Source: Thermoanaerobaculales bacterium
GTDB lineage: Bacteria; Acidobacteriota; Thermoanaerobaculia; Thermoanaerobaculales; Sulfomarinibacteraceae
NCBI GenBank assembly: GCA_035358815.1
Contig: DAOPQC010000013.1
Location: 1-64,000 of the forward strand
DNA length: 64,000 nt
Direction of reading: 5' to 3'
Below, piece by piece: positions 57,360-64,000 of this stretch (positions within the stretch are counted from its first letter, which is position 1; every line of letters starts with the position of its first letter). Position numbers and translations under genes: made by a program. The notes beneath the pieces were generated by a model. The model searched no databases. It was given only the letters and a program-made list of their open reading frames with translations, and was not told the origin of the DNA.

Positions 57360-57640
57360 TGGCACTGCCGCCGACACGCTTCCGCTTCCCCTTCCGCGCC
57401 CGAGAGGCGAGGCGAGCACGAGGAGAGGGCGTCCTGCGGGCGTGCCACCGGTGACACTTTCGGGGTCGCGTCTCTCCGGGTTGCACACTCCACGCGGGGG
57501 CCCCGAAAGTATCACCGGTGGCACCCTCGGAGAGCGCCTCCAGTGCACCGGCGCGAACCGCTCTCGCGGACGGAGCGAACGAGCGGGAACGGGAACGGGA
57601 ACGCGAACGGGAGCGGGAGCGGAAACGTGGACAGGGGAAC
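57360..57640 (-). repeat. Modular intergenic element, class A core, reverse orientation (copy 8)
   Basis: CGCTTCCGCTTCCCC words, GGCGTCCTGCGGGC, core 57442-57524 with outer arms GTGCCACCGGTGACACTTTC and GAAAGTATCACCGGTGGCAC. CTCGGAGAGCGCCTCCAG and GGGAAC hexamers (57590-57625) follow. The two arms are almost perfectly symmetric in this copy, the most palindromic one. Confidence 0.9.
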
Positions 57641-57644
57641 TACC

Positions 57645-58766
57645 CTAACCCGGCTGCGCCGCGACCCGGACCTGGTTCTTGCCCTCGGCCTTGGCCTGGT
57701 ACATCGCCTGGTCGGCAGCCCGCAGCAGCAGGTTCTTCTTGAGGTCGATGTTGCCCTCGCGCGACAGGTGGACCGGGTAGACCGCGATGCCCACCGAGGC
57801 GGTGAGCGGCTCCCGCCAGTAGATCGGGCCCTCGGCCCAGGAGAACGAGCCCTGCAGGAACGCCGTGCCCTTGAGGGCCCTCTGGATGGTCCCCGCGACC
57901 GCCAGCGTGCGCGCGACGTCGTGGTCGGGCAGGATGATCACGAACTCGTCGCCGCCGTAGCGGGCGAGGGTCGCGCCGGTCACCGTGACCGTCTGCCGGA
58001 GCAGGTAACCGAACTCCTTGAGGACCTGGGACCCCGCGAGGTGGCCGTGGGTGTCGTTGACGTTCTTGAAGTTGTCGAGGTCGAGGAAGATCAGGGCGAC
58101 GTTGGAGTGGGTGACGTCGGCGCGGATCAGGTCCTCGGTGAGCCGGTGGTGGAAGAAGCGGTCGTTGTGCAGCCCGGTCAGGTCGTCCCGGCGGGCCATC
58201 TCGTTGGCGCGCTGGGCGTCGAGCAGGTTCTCGATCGACACCGAGGTGTAGCGGGCGAAGATCTCGAGCAGCTTGAGGTCGCGCTCGGTGTACAGCCGGT
58301 CGACCTGCCGGTTGACCAGCTCGAGCACCCCGCACACCGTGCGCTCGATCCGGATCGGCACCGCGATCGCGCACGAGGTCCGGAACTCGTTGCGCTCATC
58401 GAAGACCGAGTAGAAGTTGGGGTCGGTCTCGGGATCGTTCATCAGGTAGGACTCGCCGTTCCGATAGACGTAGCCGACCACTCCGCGGTCGGCGCGCAGG
58501 CTCTGGCCGAGGATGTCAGCCGCCGCGTGCCCGAAGGCGGCGACGAAGTAGAGCAGGGTGTCGGCCGGCGTGTCGCCGCGCTCGAACGGGCGGTCCATCA
58601 GGATCGAGCCCGCGGACGAGGGGACGAAGTCGTTGGCCTTGATCAGGATCTCGGTCAGGAACGAGCTGAACTGGAGCTGGGACAGCGAGAAGACCGAGTA
58701 GCGGCGGCGATCGAGGAAGGGATCGAGATCGTCCGCCGGCAGGCTGAAAACCTCGAGCTTGCCCAC
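57645..58766 (-). CDS. GAF-GGDEF diguanylate cyclase
   Basis: About 373 residues from GTG 58766 (start uncertain; the frame is open for 25 codons upstream). The N-terminal half is a GAF-like sensor (about 30-190, with CAIAVPIRIERTVCGVLELV). The C-terminal half is a GGDEF domain with DDLTGLHNDRFFHHRL, LIFLDLDNFKNVNDTHGH and the intact active site LARYGGDEFVIILP. No RxxD inhibitory site is seen five residues upstream. It should make c-di-GMP in response to a ligand or redox signal. Single gene. Confidence 0.92.
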   Translation of the reverse strand: MGKLEVFSLPADDLDPFLDRRRYSVFSLSQLQFSSFLTEILIKANDFVPSSAGSILMDRPFERGDTPADTLLYFVAAFGHAAADILGQSLRADRGVVGYVYRNGESYLMNDPETDPNFYSVFDERNEFRTSCAIAVPIRIERTVCGVLELVNRQVDRLYTERDLKLLEIFARYTSVSIENLLDAQRANEMARRDDLTGLHNDRFFHHRLTEDLIRADVTHSNVALIFLDLDNFKNVNDTHGHLAGSQVLKEFGYLLRQTVTVTGATLARYGGDEFVIILPDHDVARTLAVAGTIQRALKGTAFLQGSFSWAEGPIYWREPLTASVGIAVYPVHLSREGNIDLKKNLLLRAADQAMYQAKAEGKNQVRVAAQPG

Positions 58767-58829
58767 CGCGTCAGTGTAACGCGGCCCTCGCCGGCGAGAC
58801 TGTGATCCAGACAACCGGACCGCCGACCG

Positions 58830-58940
58830 GGGAAGGGGCATCCGGCTTCGCCTTCCGGCTCCGTTCTGCGAACTCCGCCGTCACGAGTCGGCTTCGCCGT
58901 GACAAGCGGGAACGGGGACGGGAACGGGGAGGGGTGCGGG
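58830..58940. repeat. Coreless modular element
   Basis: GGCTTCGCCTTCCGGCTCCG, TCACGAGTCGGCTTCGCCGT and GGGAACGGGGACGGGAACGG in the 193-base gap. The CTTCGCCGTGACA module also occurs at about 23650, 25075 and 48835. Confidence 0.65.
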
Positions 58941-58959
58941 CTCCCCCGACCGACGCCCG

Positions 58960-60624
58960 TCAGGCGCGCCGCAGCAGCCTCCGCAGCCGCTCCTCGAGGC
59001 CGACGATGGTCTCGGAGTGGTCGGCGCGGCCGGGCGCGAAGCGCACCGCCTCGAGCTCTCGCCGCAGCGCCTCCATCTCCGCCTCCAGCCCGTCGCCGGC
59101 CTTTCGGGACCGGACGTCGATCCACCACCGCTCGAGCGCCACCTGCAGGGAGCGGGCGCGCTCCGCCGGGCTCTCGCCGGACACCCGCGGCGGTATCGCC
59201 GACCGCCGTCGTGCCCTGCCGATCCACCAGACCGCCGCCCCGCCGAGCAGGATGCCGAGCCCGAGCGCTCCGGCTGCAGGCAGCCACCAGGCCGGCGTGC
59301 GAGCGCCCGCCGGGACCGCCGCGCCGGGCTCGGGAGCCGCGGCCGGAGGCTGGGCACCGACTGCCGGCGGCTGCCCGGCCGGCACCGGGGTCGGGGGCGG
59401 CGGGGCCACCACGAGCTCGAGCGGGCCCAGGGTCTGGCGGACGTAGCGGCCGGCTGCCGCATCGAAGACCGCCATCTCCACCGGGCCGAGCTGCAGGCGG
59501 CCCGACTGCCTCGGCACCAGGGTGACCCGCCACGCCCGGCTGCCGTGGATCCCGTCATCGTCCACCGCGACTCGATCGACATTCTCCGGCGGATAGGCGT
59601 CGCACGCGTCACAGGTCGGCCAGCGCGAGGGGGTCTCCACCAGCGGCAGGTTGCCGGTCCCCGCGATCTGCACCGTCACCACCGCCGACTCACCGAACGC
59701 GATCTCCGCCGGCTCCACCGTCGCCGTGTAGCGGAGGTTGCCGACCGCTCCGCCGTAGCCGGCGGGCGCCGGCGGCCGCTCGGACACCGCGACCCGCAGC
59801 TGAGCGGTCGAGCGCTCCACCACCAGGCCGGGGTCGAGAAAGCCGCGTCCCCGCGCACCGACGCGCGCCTCGACCTCGGGGATCACGAGCTCGCCTGCGC
59901 GCAGCGGGATCAGGGCGTGCCGGCTGACCATGAACCGGTTGAAGCGCACGCCGTCGACCTCCACCGGCTGCGGCGTGACCTGCTCCGGCGGCTCGACGCG
60001 CTGGGTCCACCAGCCCGGGTAGCTGGGAGCGGCGACCCAGGCGAACTCGTCGACCGCGGCGGTGGTGTCGAGGAACACCGTGGCGGTCACCGGCTGGCCG
60101 ACGACGGCGCTCGACGGAGTCACGACGTGCCGCAGCGCGACCTTCGCCTCCTGCGCCGGCTGGCGACGGCCGTAGAGGTCCCCGAACGGGTCGACCGGAA
60201 ACGGCGAGACGCGGCCGCCCCGCCGCGGCGGCGCAACGCTGCCCGGCGCCACCTCGACGGTCACCGGGCCCGCCGCCAGCTTCCTGTCGCCTGCCGTCAC
60301 CGAGACCGGGCCGACCGACGCCGGGCCCTCGGCCTCGGCGCGGACCACGTAGCTGAAGCTGACCGCGGAGCTGGTGACGCCGTTGACGAAGCTGAACTCG
60401 GAGCCACGCGAGGGGCCCGCCACCACCCGCAGGTTGGTGAGCTCGCCGAGCTCCGGCTCCCCCAGCTCCGACGGCGGCTCGTGGACCCTGATGACCAGCC
60501 GCGCCACGTCCTCGACCCCGAAGCGCTCGGGCTCGAAGCGGACGTCGAGGGTCGGCTCGGCCGCACCGGCCGCGCGGAGCGCGACCGCCGCGAGCAGCAG
60601 CATGAGCCCCAGCCTCCGCATCAC
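58960..60624 (-). CDS. batD: BatD-family protein
   Basis: 554 residues. Signal peptide (LGLMLLLAAVALRAAGAAEP), then repeated beta domains of the BatD type. Phrases include SFSYVVRAEAEGPASVGPVS, VGQPVTATVFLDTTAAVDEF and RFMVSRHALIPLRAGELVIP. One membrane helix (about 447-470) is followed by a cytoplasmic C-terminal tail. It is the last gene of a bat (Bacteroides aerotolerance-type) operon, overlapping the preceding gene by four bases. Function of Bat proteins is membrane-associated and not settled. Confidence 0.9.
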   Translation of the reverse strand: MMRRLGLMLLLAAVALRAAGAAEPTLDVRFEPERFGVEDVARLVIRVHEPPSELGEPELGELTNLRVVAGPSRGSEFSFVNGVTSSAVSFSYVVRAEAEGPASVGPVSVTAGDRKLAAGPVTVEVAPGSVAPPRRGGRVSPFPVDPFGDLYGRRQPAQEAKVALRHVVTPSSAVVGQPVTATVFLDTTAAVDEFAWVAAPSYPGWWTQRVEPPEQVTPQPVEVDGVRFNRFMVSRHALIPLRAGELVIPEVEARVGARGRGFLDPGLVVERSTAQLRVAVSERPPAPAGYGGAVGNLRYTATVEPAEIAFGESAVVTVQIAGTGNLPLVETPSRWPTCDACDAYPPENVDRVAVDDDGIHGSRAWRVTLVPRQSGRLQLGPVEMAVFDAAAGRYVRQTLGPLELVVAPPPPTPVPAGQPPAVGAQPPAAAPEPGAAVPAGARTPAWWLPAAGALGLGILLGGAAVWWIGRARRRSAIPPRVSGESPAERARSLQVALERWWIDVRSRKAGDGLEAEMEALRRELEAVRFAPGRADHSETIVGLEERLRRLLRRA

Positions 60625-62327
60625 CAGTCCTTGTCCACGGTCCGCGCCACCGGAGTCGGCGATCGCATCTCCTGGCGGGCCTGCGCCTCGGCGCGCTCGA
60701 GGGCCGAGTAGAGGGCCTCCTGCCCCTGCGGCGTCGGCGTCGGGGCGGCCGCGGCCGGCGCCGGTGCCGGGGTCGGCGTCGGCTGCGGCTGGTCCTGCTG
60801 TTGCTGTTGCTGCTGCTCCTGTTGCTGCTGTTGCTGCTGCTCGAGCAGGCGCAGCGCAAGCTCATAGTTGCGCTTGGCGTCCGCCTGGTCGGAGCCCTCG
60901 AGCAGCGCCGTGCGCAGCCACTCTACGGCTCGCTCTCCGCGGCCGGCGAGCAGGGAGGCGGTGCCGCCGTTGTAGGCCGCGTCCCCGACCCCACCGGCGT
61001 GGGCGCGCTCGAACAGCGGATCGGCGGCCTCGGCCTGGCCCTGTGCCGAGAGCGCGGTCGCGAGATCGTACGCGCGGTCGGATCGACCGGGGGCGAGGGC
61101 CGCCGCGGCCGCGAAGTCGCGCACGGCGGCCTCGGTGTCGCCGGCCCTGTACTCCGCGGCCCCGCTCCTGGCGAGGCGGCGGCTGCCGCCGGGGATCAGC
61201 CGCTGCCACCAGGGCGCTGCCGCCGGCGCCGCCGCTGCTGGCGGCTGCGCCGCGGCGCTCGACGGGGGCGGCTCGCCGCCGGCGGACTGGGCCTCCAGCG
61301 GCGCCGGCAGGCATGCCGCTACGAGCAGGGCGGCCAGCGCCAGCCGCCGCCAGGGCGACAGCGCGAAGCCGGCGGCGAGCAGCAGCGCGGCGGCGGCGAG
61401 GAAGACCGGGAAGCGCTCGACCCGCTGCACCGTCCTGGTCGCCTCGAGCTCGCGGGTCCGCAGCTCCTCGACCGACTGGACAAGGGCGCGCATGACCTCG
61501 CGGTCGCCGAGCTCGATCACCTTGCCGCGGGCGTCGCCGGCGAGCTGGTGCAGCGTCTCGGGCTGCGCCCGGGTCACCACCGGCTGGCCCTCCGCGTCCC
61601 GCTTGTAGTGCACGCCGCCGCCCGGCGACGGCATCGGGATCGGGCCTCCGGAGGAGGTGCCGGCCACGATGCCGAGCACCCCGACCCCGGCCCTGCGCAG
61701 CGCGTCGGCAGCCGAGGCGACGCTGCCCTGCAGGTTCTCGCCGTCGGTGATCAGCACCACGACCCGGCCGTCACCCTCGGGCGGAAGGAGGCGCAGGGCG
61801 GCGTTCACCGCACCCTCGATGTTCGAGCCGGGCAGGGCCACCATCCCGGGCTGGACGCCCTCGAGGAAGGCCGCCACCGCGCCGAGATCCGTGGTCAGCG
61901 GCACCAGCGGGTAGGCCTCGCCGGCGAACACCACGACCCCGAGCCGGTTGCCCTCGAGCGCCGGCAGCGCCCGGGTCAGCATCTCGAGCGAGCGGGCGAG
62001 GCGGGTCGGCCGCAGGTCGGGGCAGAGCATGGAGTCGGAGACGTCGATCGTGACCACCAGATCACGGGTCCGCACCGACTCCTCGCCCGGGAGCTCGCCC
62101 CACTGCGGCCGCGCCAGCGCGATCACGATGAGGGCTCCGGCGCCGGCCCAGGCCAGCATCCGGAGCAAGCCGGTCGCGGGCGCGCCTCCCATCACCCGCT
62201 TCCACACCGCAGGCGACGCGAGCCGGCGCTGCTGGTGCAGGCGGCTGCGGTGCCGGAGCACCGCCGCCAGCGCCGCCGACGCCGGCAGCAGCAGCGCCCA
62301 CAGCATGGCCGGCTCGGCGAGGCTCAC
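60621..62327 (-). CDS. BatB-BatC fusion: VWA domain plus TPR and polyglutamine tail
   Basis: 568 residues. Two N-terminal helices and a VWA domain with MIDAS motif TIDVSDSMLCPDL and VLITDGENLQ, then a membrane helix (about 305-330). Next is a TPR region (about 370-470) with LATALSAQGQAEAADPLFER and GGTASLLAGRGERAVEWLRT. It ends with a polyglutamine run (seven, Glu, seven) and a Pro/Ala-rich tail. BatB and BatC are separate genes in many bacteria. GTG 62327 overlaps the batA stop; ATG 62306 is possible. Confidence 0.9.
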   Translation of the reverse strand: MSLAEPAMLWALLLPASAALAAVLRHRSRLHQQRRLASPAVWKRVMGGAPATGLLRMLAWAGAGALIVIALARPQWGELPGEESVRTRDLVVTIDVSDSMLCPDLRPTRLARSLEMLTRALPALEGNRLGVVVFAGEAYPLVPLTTDLGAVAAFLEGVQPGMVALPGSNIEGAVNAALRLLPPEGDGRVVVLITDGENLQGSVASAADALRRAGVGVLGIVAGTSSGGPIPMPSPGGGVHYKRDAEGQPVVTRAQPETLHQLAGDARGKVIELGDREVMRALVQSVEELRTRELEATRTVQRVERFPVFLAAAALLLAAGFALSPWRRLALAALLVAACLPAPLEAQSAGGEPPPSSAAAQPPAAAAPAAAPWWQRLIPGGSRRLARSGAAEYRAGDTEAAVRDFAAAAALAPGRSDRAYDLATALSAQGQAEAADPLFERAHAGGVGDAAYNGGTASLLAGRGERAVEWLRTALLEGSDQADAKRNYELALRLLEQQQQQQQEQQQQQQQDQPQPTPTPAPAPAAAAPTPTPQGQEALYSALERAEAQARQEMRSPTPVARTVDKDW

Positions 62328-63322
62328 CACAGCGTCCTCCCGGCGACCGCCTCGACCAGGACCCCGCCGACCATCAGCAGGAGGGCCGCGAGCGCCCACG
62401 GCTCGAATCGCTCCCGGTAGCGCACCAGGCGGGTCGAGGTGAACTCCGTCTTCTCGAGAGCGTCGATCTGCCGGAACACCTCCAGCAGCGCCTGGGGGTC
62501 CTGGGCCCGAAAGGAGCTGCCGCCGGTCTTCCGCGAGATCTCGGCCAGCAGCTCGGGGTTGACGTCGACCTCGACCTCGACCACCCGCTGCCGGGTGCGG
62601 CCGGTCCGCGGGTCCTGCTCGCGCACCGGGATCGGCACCCTCCCGCCGCGGCCGACCAGCACCGTGTGGACCACGATGTCCTGCTCCGACGCCAGGTCGG
62701 CGGCGGTCAACGGGTCGAGCTGCCCGGTGTTGTTGGAGCCGTCGGTGACCAGCACCACCACCTTGGACGAGGCCTCCGAGGCCCGCAGCCGGTTGACGCT
62801 GGTCCCCAGGCCGAGCCCGATCGCGGTGCCGTCGGGCAGGGTCTCGAGCGCGACCTGGTCGAGCAGCTGCTGGACCACGTCGTGGTCGAGCGTCAGCGGG
62901 CACAGGGTCACCGCCGCGCCGGCGAAGACGACGAGCCCGATGCGGTCGTTGACGCGCTGGGCGATGAAGCTGCCGATGACGTCCTTGGCCACGCCGAGGC
63001 GGTCGCTCGGCTGGAAGTCGAGCGCCGCCATCGACCCGGAGACGTCGAGGGCGATCACCAGATCGACGCCCTCGGCGTGCTCGAGCCGACGCGACAGCAC
63101 CTCCTGCGGGCGTGCCAGCGCCACCGCCAGCGGCAGCAGCGAGGCGGCCACCACCACCCCGGCGAGCGTCGACCTGCTGATCCCCCACGACCGGGCGCGC
63201 GGCAGGCGGCCGGCGTCGGGAAACGGGAACCGCTGCCAGCGCCGCCGCAACAGCCAGAGGGCCAGCAGGAGAAGGGCGAGCGCGATCAGCGCCAGCCACC
63301 ACGGGGCCGCCAGCCGCATCAC
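62324..63322 (-). CDS. batA: VWA-domain protein BatA
   Basis: 332 residues. N-terminal helix (WWLALIALALLLLALWLL), second helix, VWA domain with complete MIDAS motif IALDVSGSMAALDF and VLVTDGSNNTGQ, and a C-terminal membrane helix (about 310-328). The junction upstream is GTGATG, so either GTG 63322 or ATG 63319 may start. It overlaps the next gene by four bases. Confidence 0.92.
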   Translation of the reverse strand: MMRLAAPWWLALIALALLLLALWLLRRRWQRFPFPDAGRLPRARSWGISRSTLAGVVVAASLLPLAVALARPQEVLSRRLEHAEGVDLVIALDVSGSMAALDFQPSDRLGVAKDVIGSFIAQRVNDRIGLVVFAGAAVTLCPLTLDHDVVQQLLDQVALETLPDGTAIGLGLGTSVNRLRASEASSKVVVLVTDGSNNTGQLDPLTAADLASEQDIVVHTVLVGRGGRVPIPVREQDPRTGRTRQRVVEVEVDVNPELLAEISRKTGGSSFRAQDPQALLEVFRQIDALEKTEFTSTRLVRYRERFEPWALAALLLMVGGVLVEAVAGRTLW

Positions 63323-64000
63323 GAGGCGGCCTCCATCGGCAGCTCAGCCGGCTCGAGGTGCAGCTCGAGGCCGCGCGCGCTGTCGACCGCGGTCGAGATC
63401 GCCTGCCGCAGCTCGCCCTCGCCAACCCCGCAGCGGCCGAAGCGCACGGAGTCGACCACCTTCGTCACCCGGTGAAGGCCGCGCTGCACCGCCTCCGGCC
63501 AGCCCCGCCGGCGCGCGAGCATCCGCAGCTCGAACGAGGTCATCTCCAGGGCCGGCTCGCCGGTCCGGCGCTCCAGGTAACGGCGCAGCCCGGCGGCGAG
63601 CCGGTCGCAGACCAGCTCGGGCTGCGATCCGGGCAGCCCCGACTCGAGCGCCCGCGCCAGCTCCTCGAGCTGCGCCAGCGGCGGCAGGGAGGCGCCGGCC
63701 TCCTCCGGAACCGCGCGGCGCCGCCGGCGCAGCCACCAGTGCTGGGCCGCCAGCGCCGGGACCAGCACGATCAGGATCGGCGCCAGCCACTCCCACGGCA
63801 GCCCATGGACCCCGATCGGGCTCCGCAGCGGCGACGGCTCCGCCTCCTCCCCCTGCGGCAGCACCGAGGCCACCTCGAGGGAATGGGTCTCACCCGGCTT
63901 CACCGCGCGCGGCTCGCCGTCTGGCGGCCGCACCGACGCCCGCATCTCGGGCAGCGGGATCGCGCCGGTCTTCATCGGGGCGAGGGTCAGCTGCCAGGCC
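63319..64000 (-). CDS. Bat-operon membrane protein, DUF4381-like (partial, 5' end beyond the window)
   Basis: The frame stays open to the window edge. The first codons read WQLTLAPMKTGAIPLPE, a BatD-like beta-domain phrase, so the true start lies outside. A membrane helix (WLAPILIVLVPALAAQHWWL) is followed by RRRR and a cytoplasmic helical domain of about 120 residues (LVCDRLAAGLRRYLERRTGE), as in DUF4381-type Bat partners. It lies upstream of batA with a four-base overlap. MoxR and DUF58 genes are expected further upstream. Confidence 0.82.
   Translation of the reverse strand, partial: AWQLTLAPMKTGAIPLPEMRASVRPPDGEPRAVKPGETHSLEVASVLPQGEEAEPSPLRSPIGVHGLPWEWLAPILIVLVPALAAQHWWLRRRRRAVPEEAGASLPPLAQLEELARALESGLPGSQPELVCDRLAAGLRRYLERRTGEPALEMTSFELRMLARRRGWPEAVQRGLHRVTKVVDSVRFGRCGVGEGELRQAISTAVDSARGLELHLEPAELPMEAAS

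Overview
This is a 64 kb, very GC-rich stretch of a Gram-negative bacterial chromosome. Double-membrane markers include Tol proteins, a type IV pilus secretin, SecDF-YajC, a LolA-like carrier and several lipoproteins. The partial 16S rRNA, the pilMNOPQ and bat gene orders, and the cdaA-cdaR-glmM block fit a bacterium of the Acidobacteriota (possibly Thermoanaerobaculia-like). That placement is an inference from gene content and 16S wording, not from an alignment. Genes are tightly packed, with many ATGA, GTGA and TGATG stop/start overlaps.

Layout. 1-2950: 5' part of a 16S gene on the minus strand with its leader, purN, and a tRNA-Phe followed by a tandem array of partial tRNA-Phe copies. 3039-6901: tolQ, tolR, a TonB/TolA-like protein, tolB and a zinc-ribbon protein. 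6999-14689: an MFSD1-like transporter, a Tat-exported phosphoesterase, a membrane GT-C-like protein, an fmdB-hflX pair, and a HemL-like protein lacking the PLP lysine. 14709-22423: tRNA-Met, then tilS-hpt-ftsH-folP-cdaA-cdaR-glmM, which joins tRNA modification, purine salvage, membrane proteolysis, folate, c-di-AMP and cell-wall precursor synthesis. 22777-32988: alpha/beta hydrolase, mrp, a membrane-anchored unknown, two glycosyltransferases, and a coupled trio (2-hydroxyacid dehydrogenase, HEAT/cyclophilin/thioredoxin-like fusion, phosphoesterase) next to an apparent shikimate kinase remnant. 33279-37051: accC, accB, a roadblock protein and a coiled-coil TPR protein. 37118-45510: pilMNOPQ followed by two lipoproteins, closed by an intrinsic terminator. 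45917-48731: rpmB and rel. 49542-54551: LolA-like, tgt, yajC, secD and a secF with an apparent helix-hairpin-helix insertion. 54933-64000: DUF3467, HtrA protease, a GAF-GGDEF cyclase and a bat operon running off the window end.

The most striking non-coding feature is a modular repeat occupying nearly every intergenic gap longer than about 190 bp. Its modules recur in fixed order: period-7 GGATCTA/GGGGCTA arrays (often starting in a stop codon), CCGCTTCCG words, period-6 GTTCCC arrays, a CGCTTCGCG...GGAGGCGCT hairpin, and an approximately 80-bp palindromic core bounded by TGCCACC and GGTGGCA. Eight cores are readable. They fall into two arm sequence classes whose left and right arms change together, which suggests selection or copying as a folded unit. 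No transposase or CRISPR system is visible in the window.

Functions are assigned by motif recognition from the sequence alone. No database search was possible.
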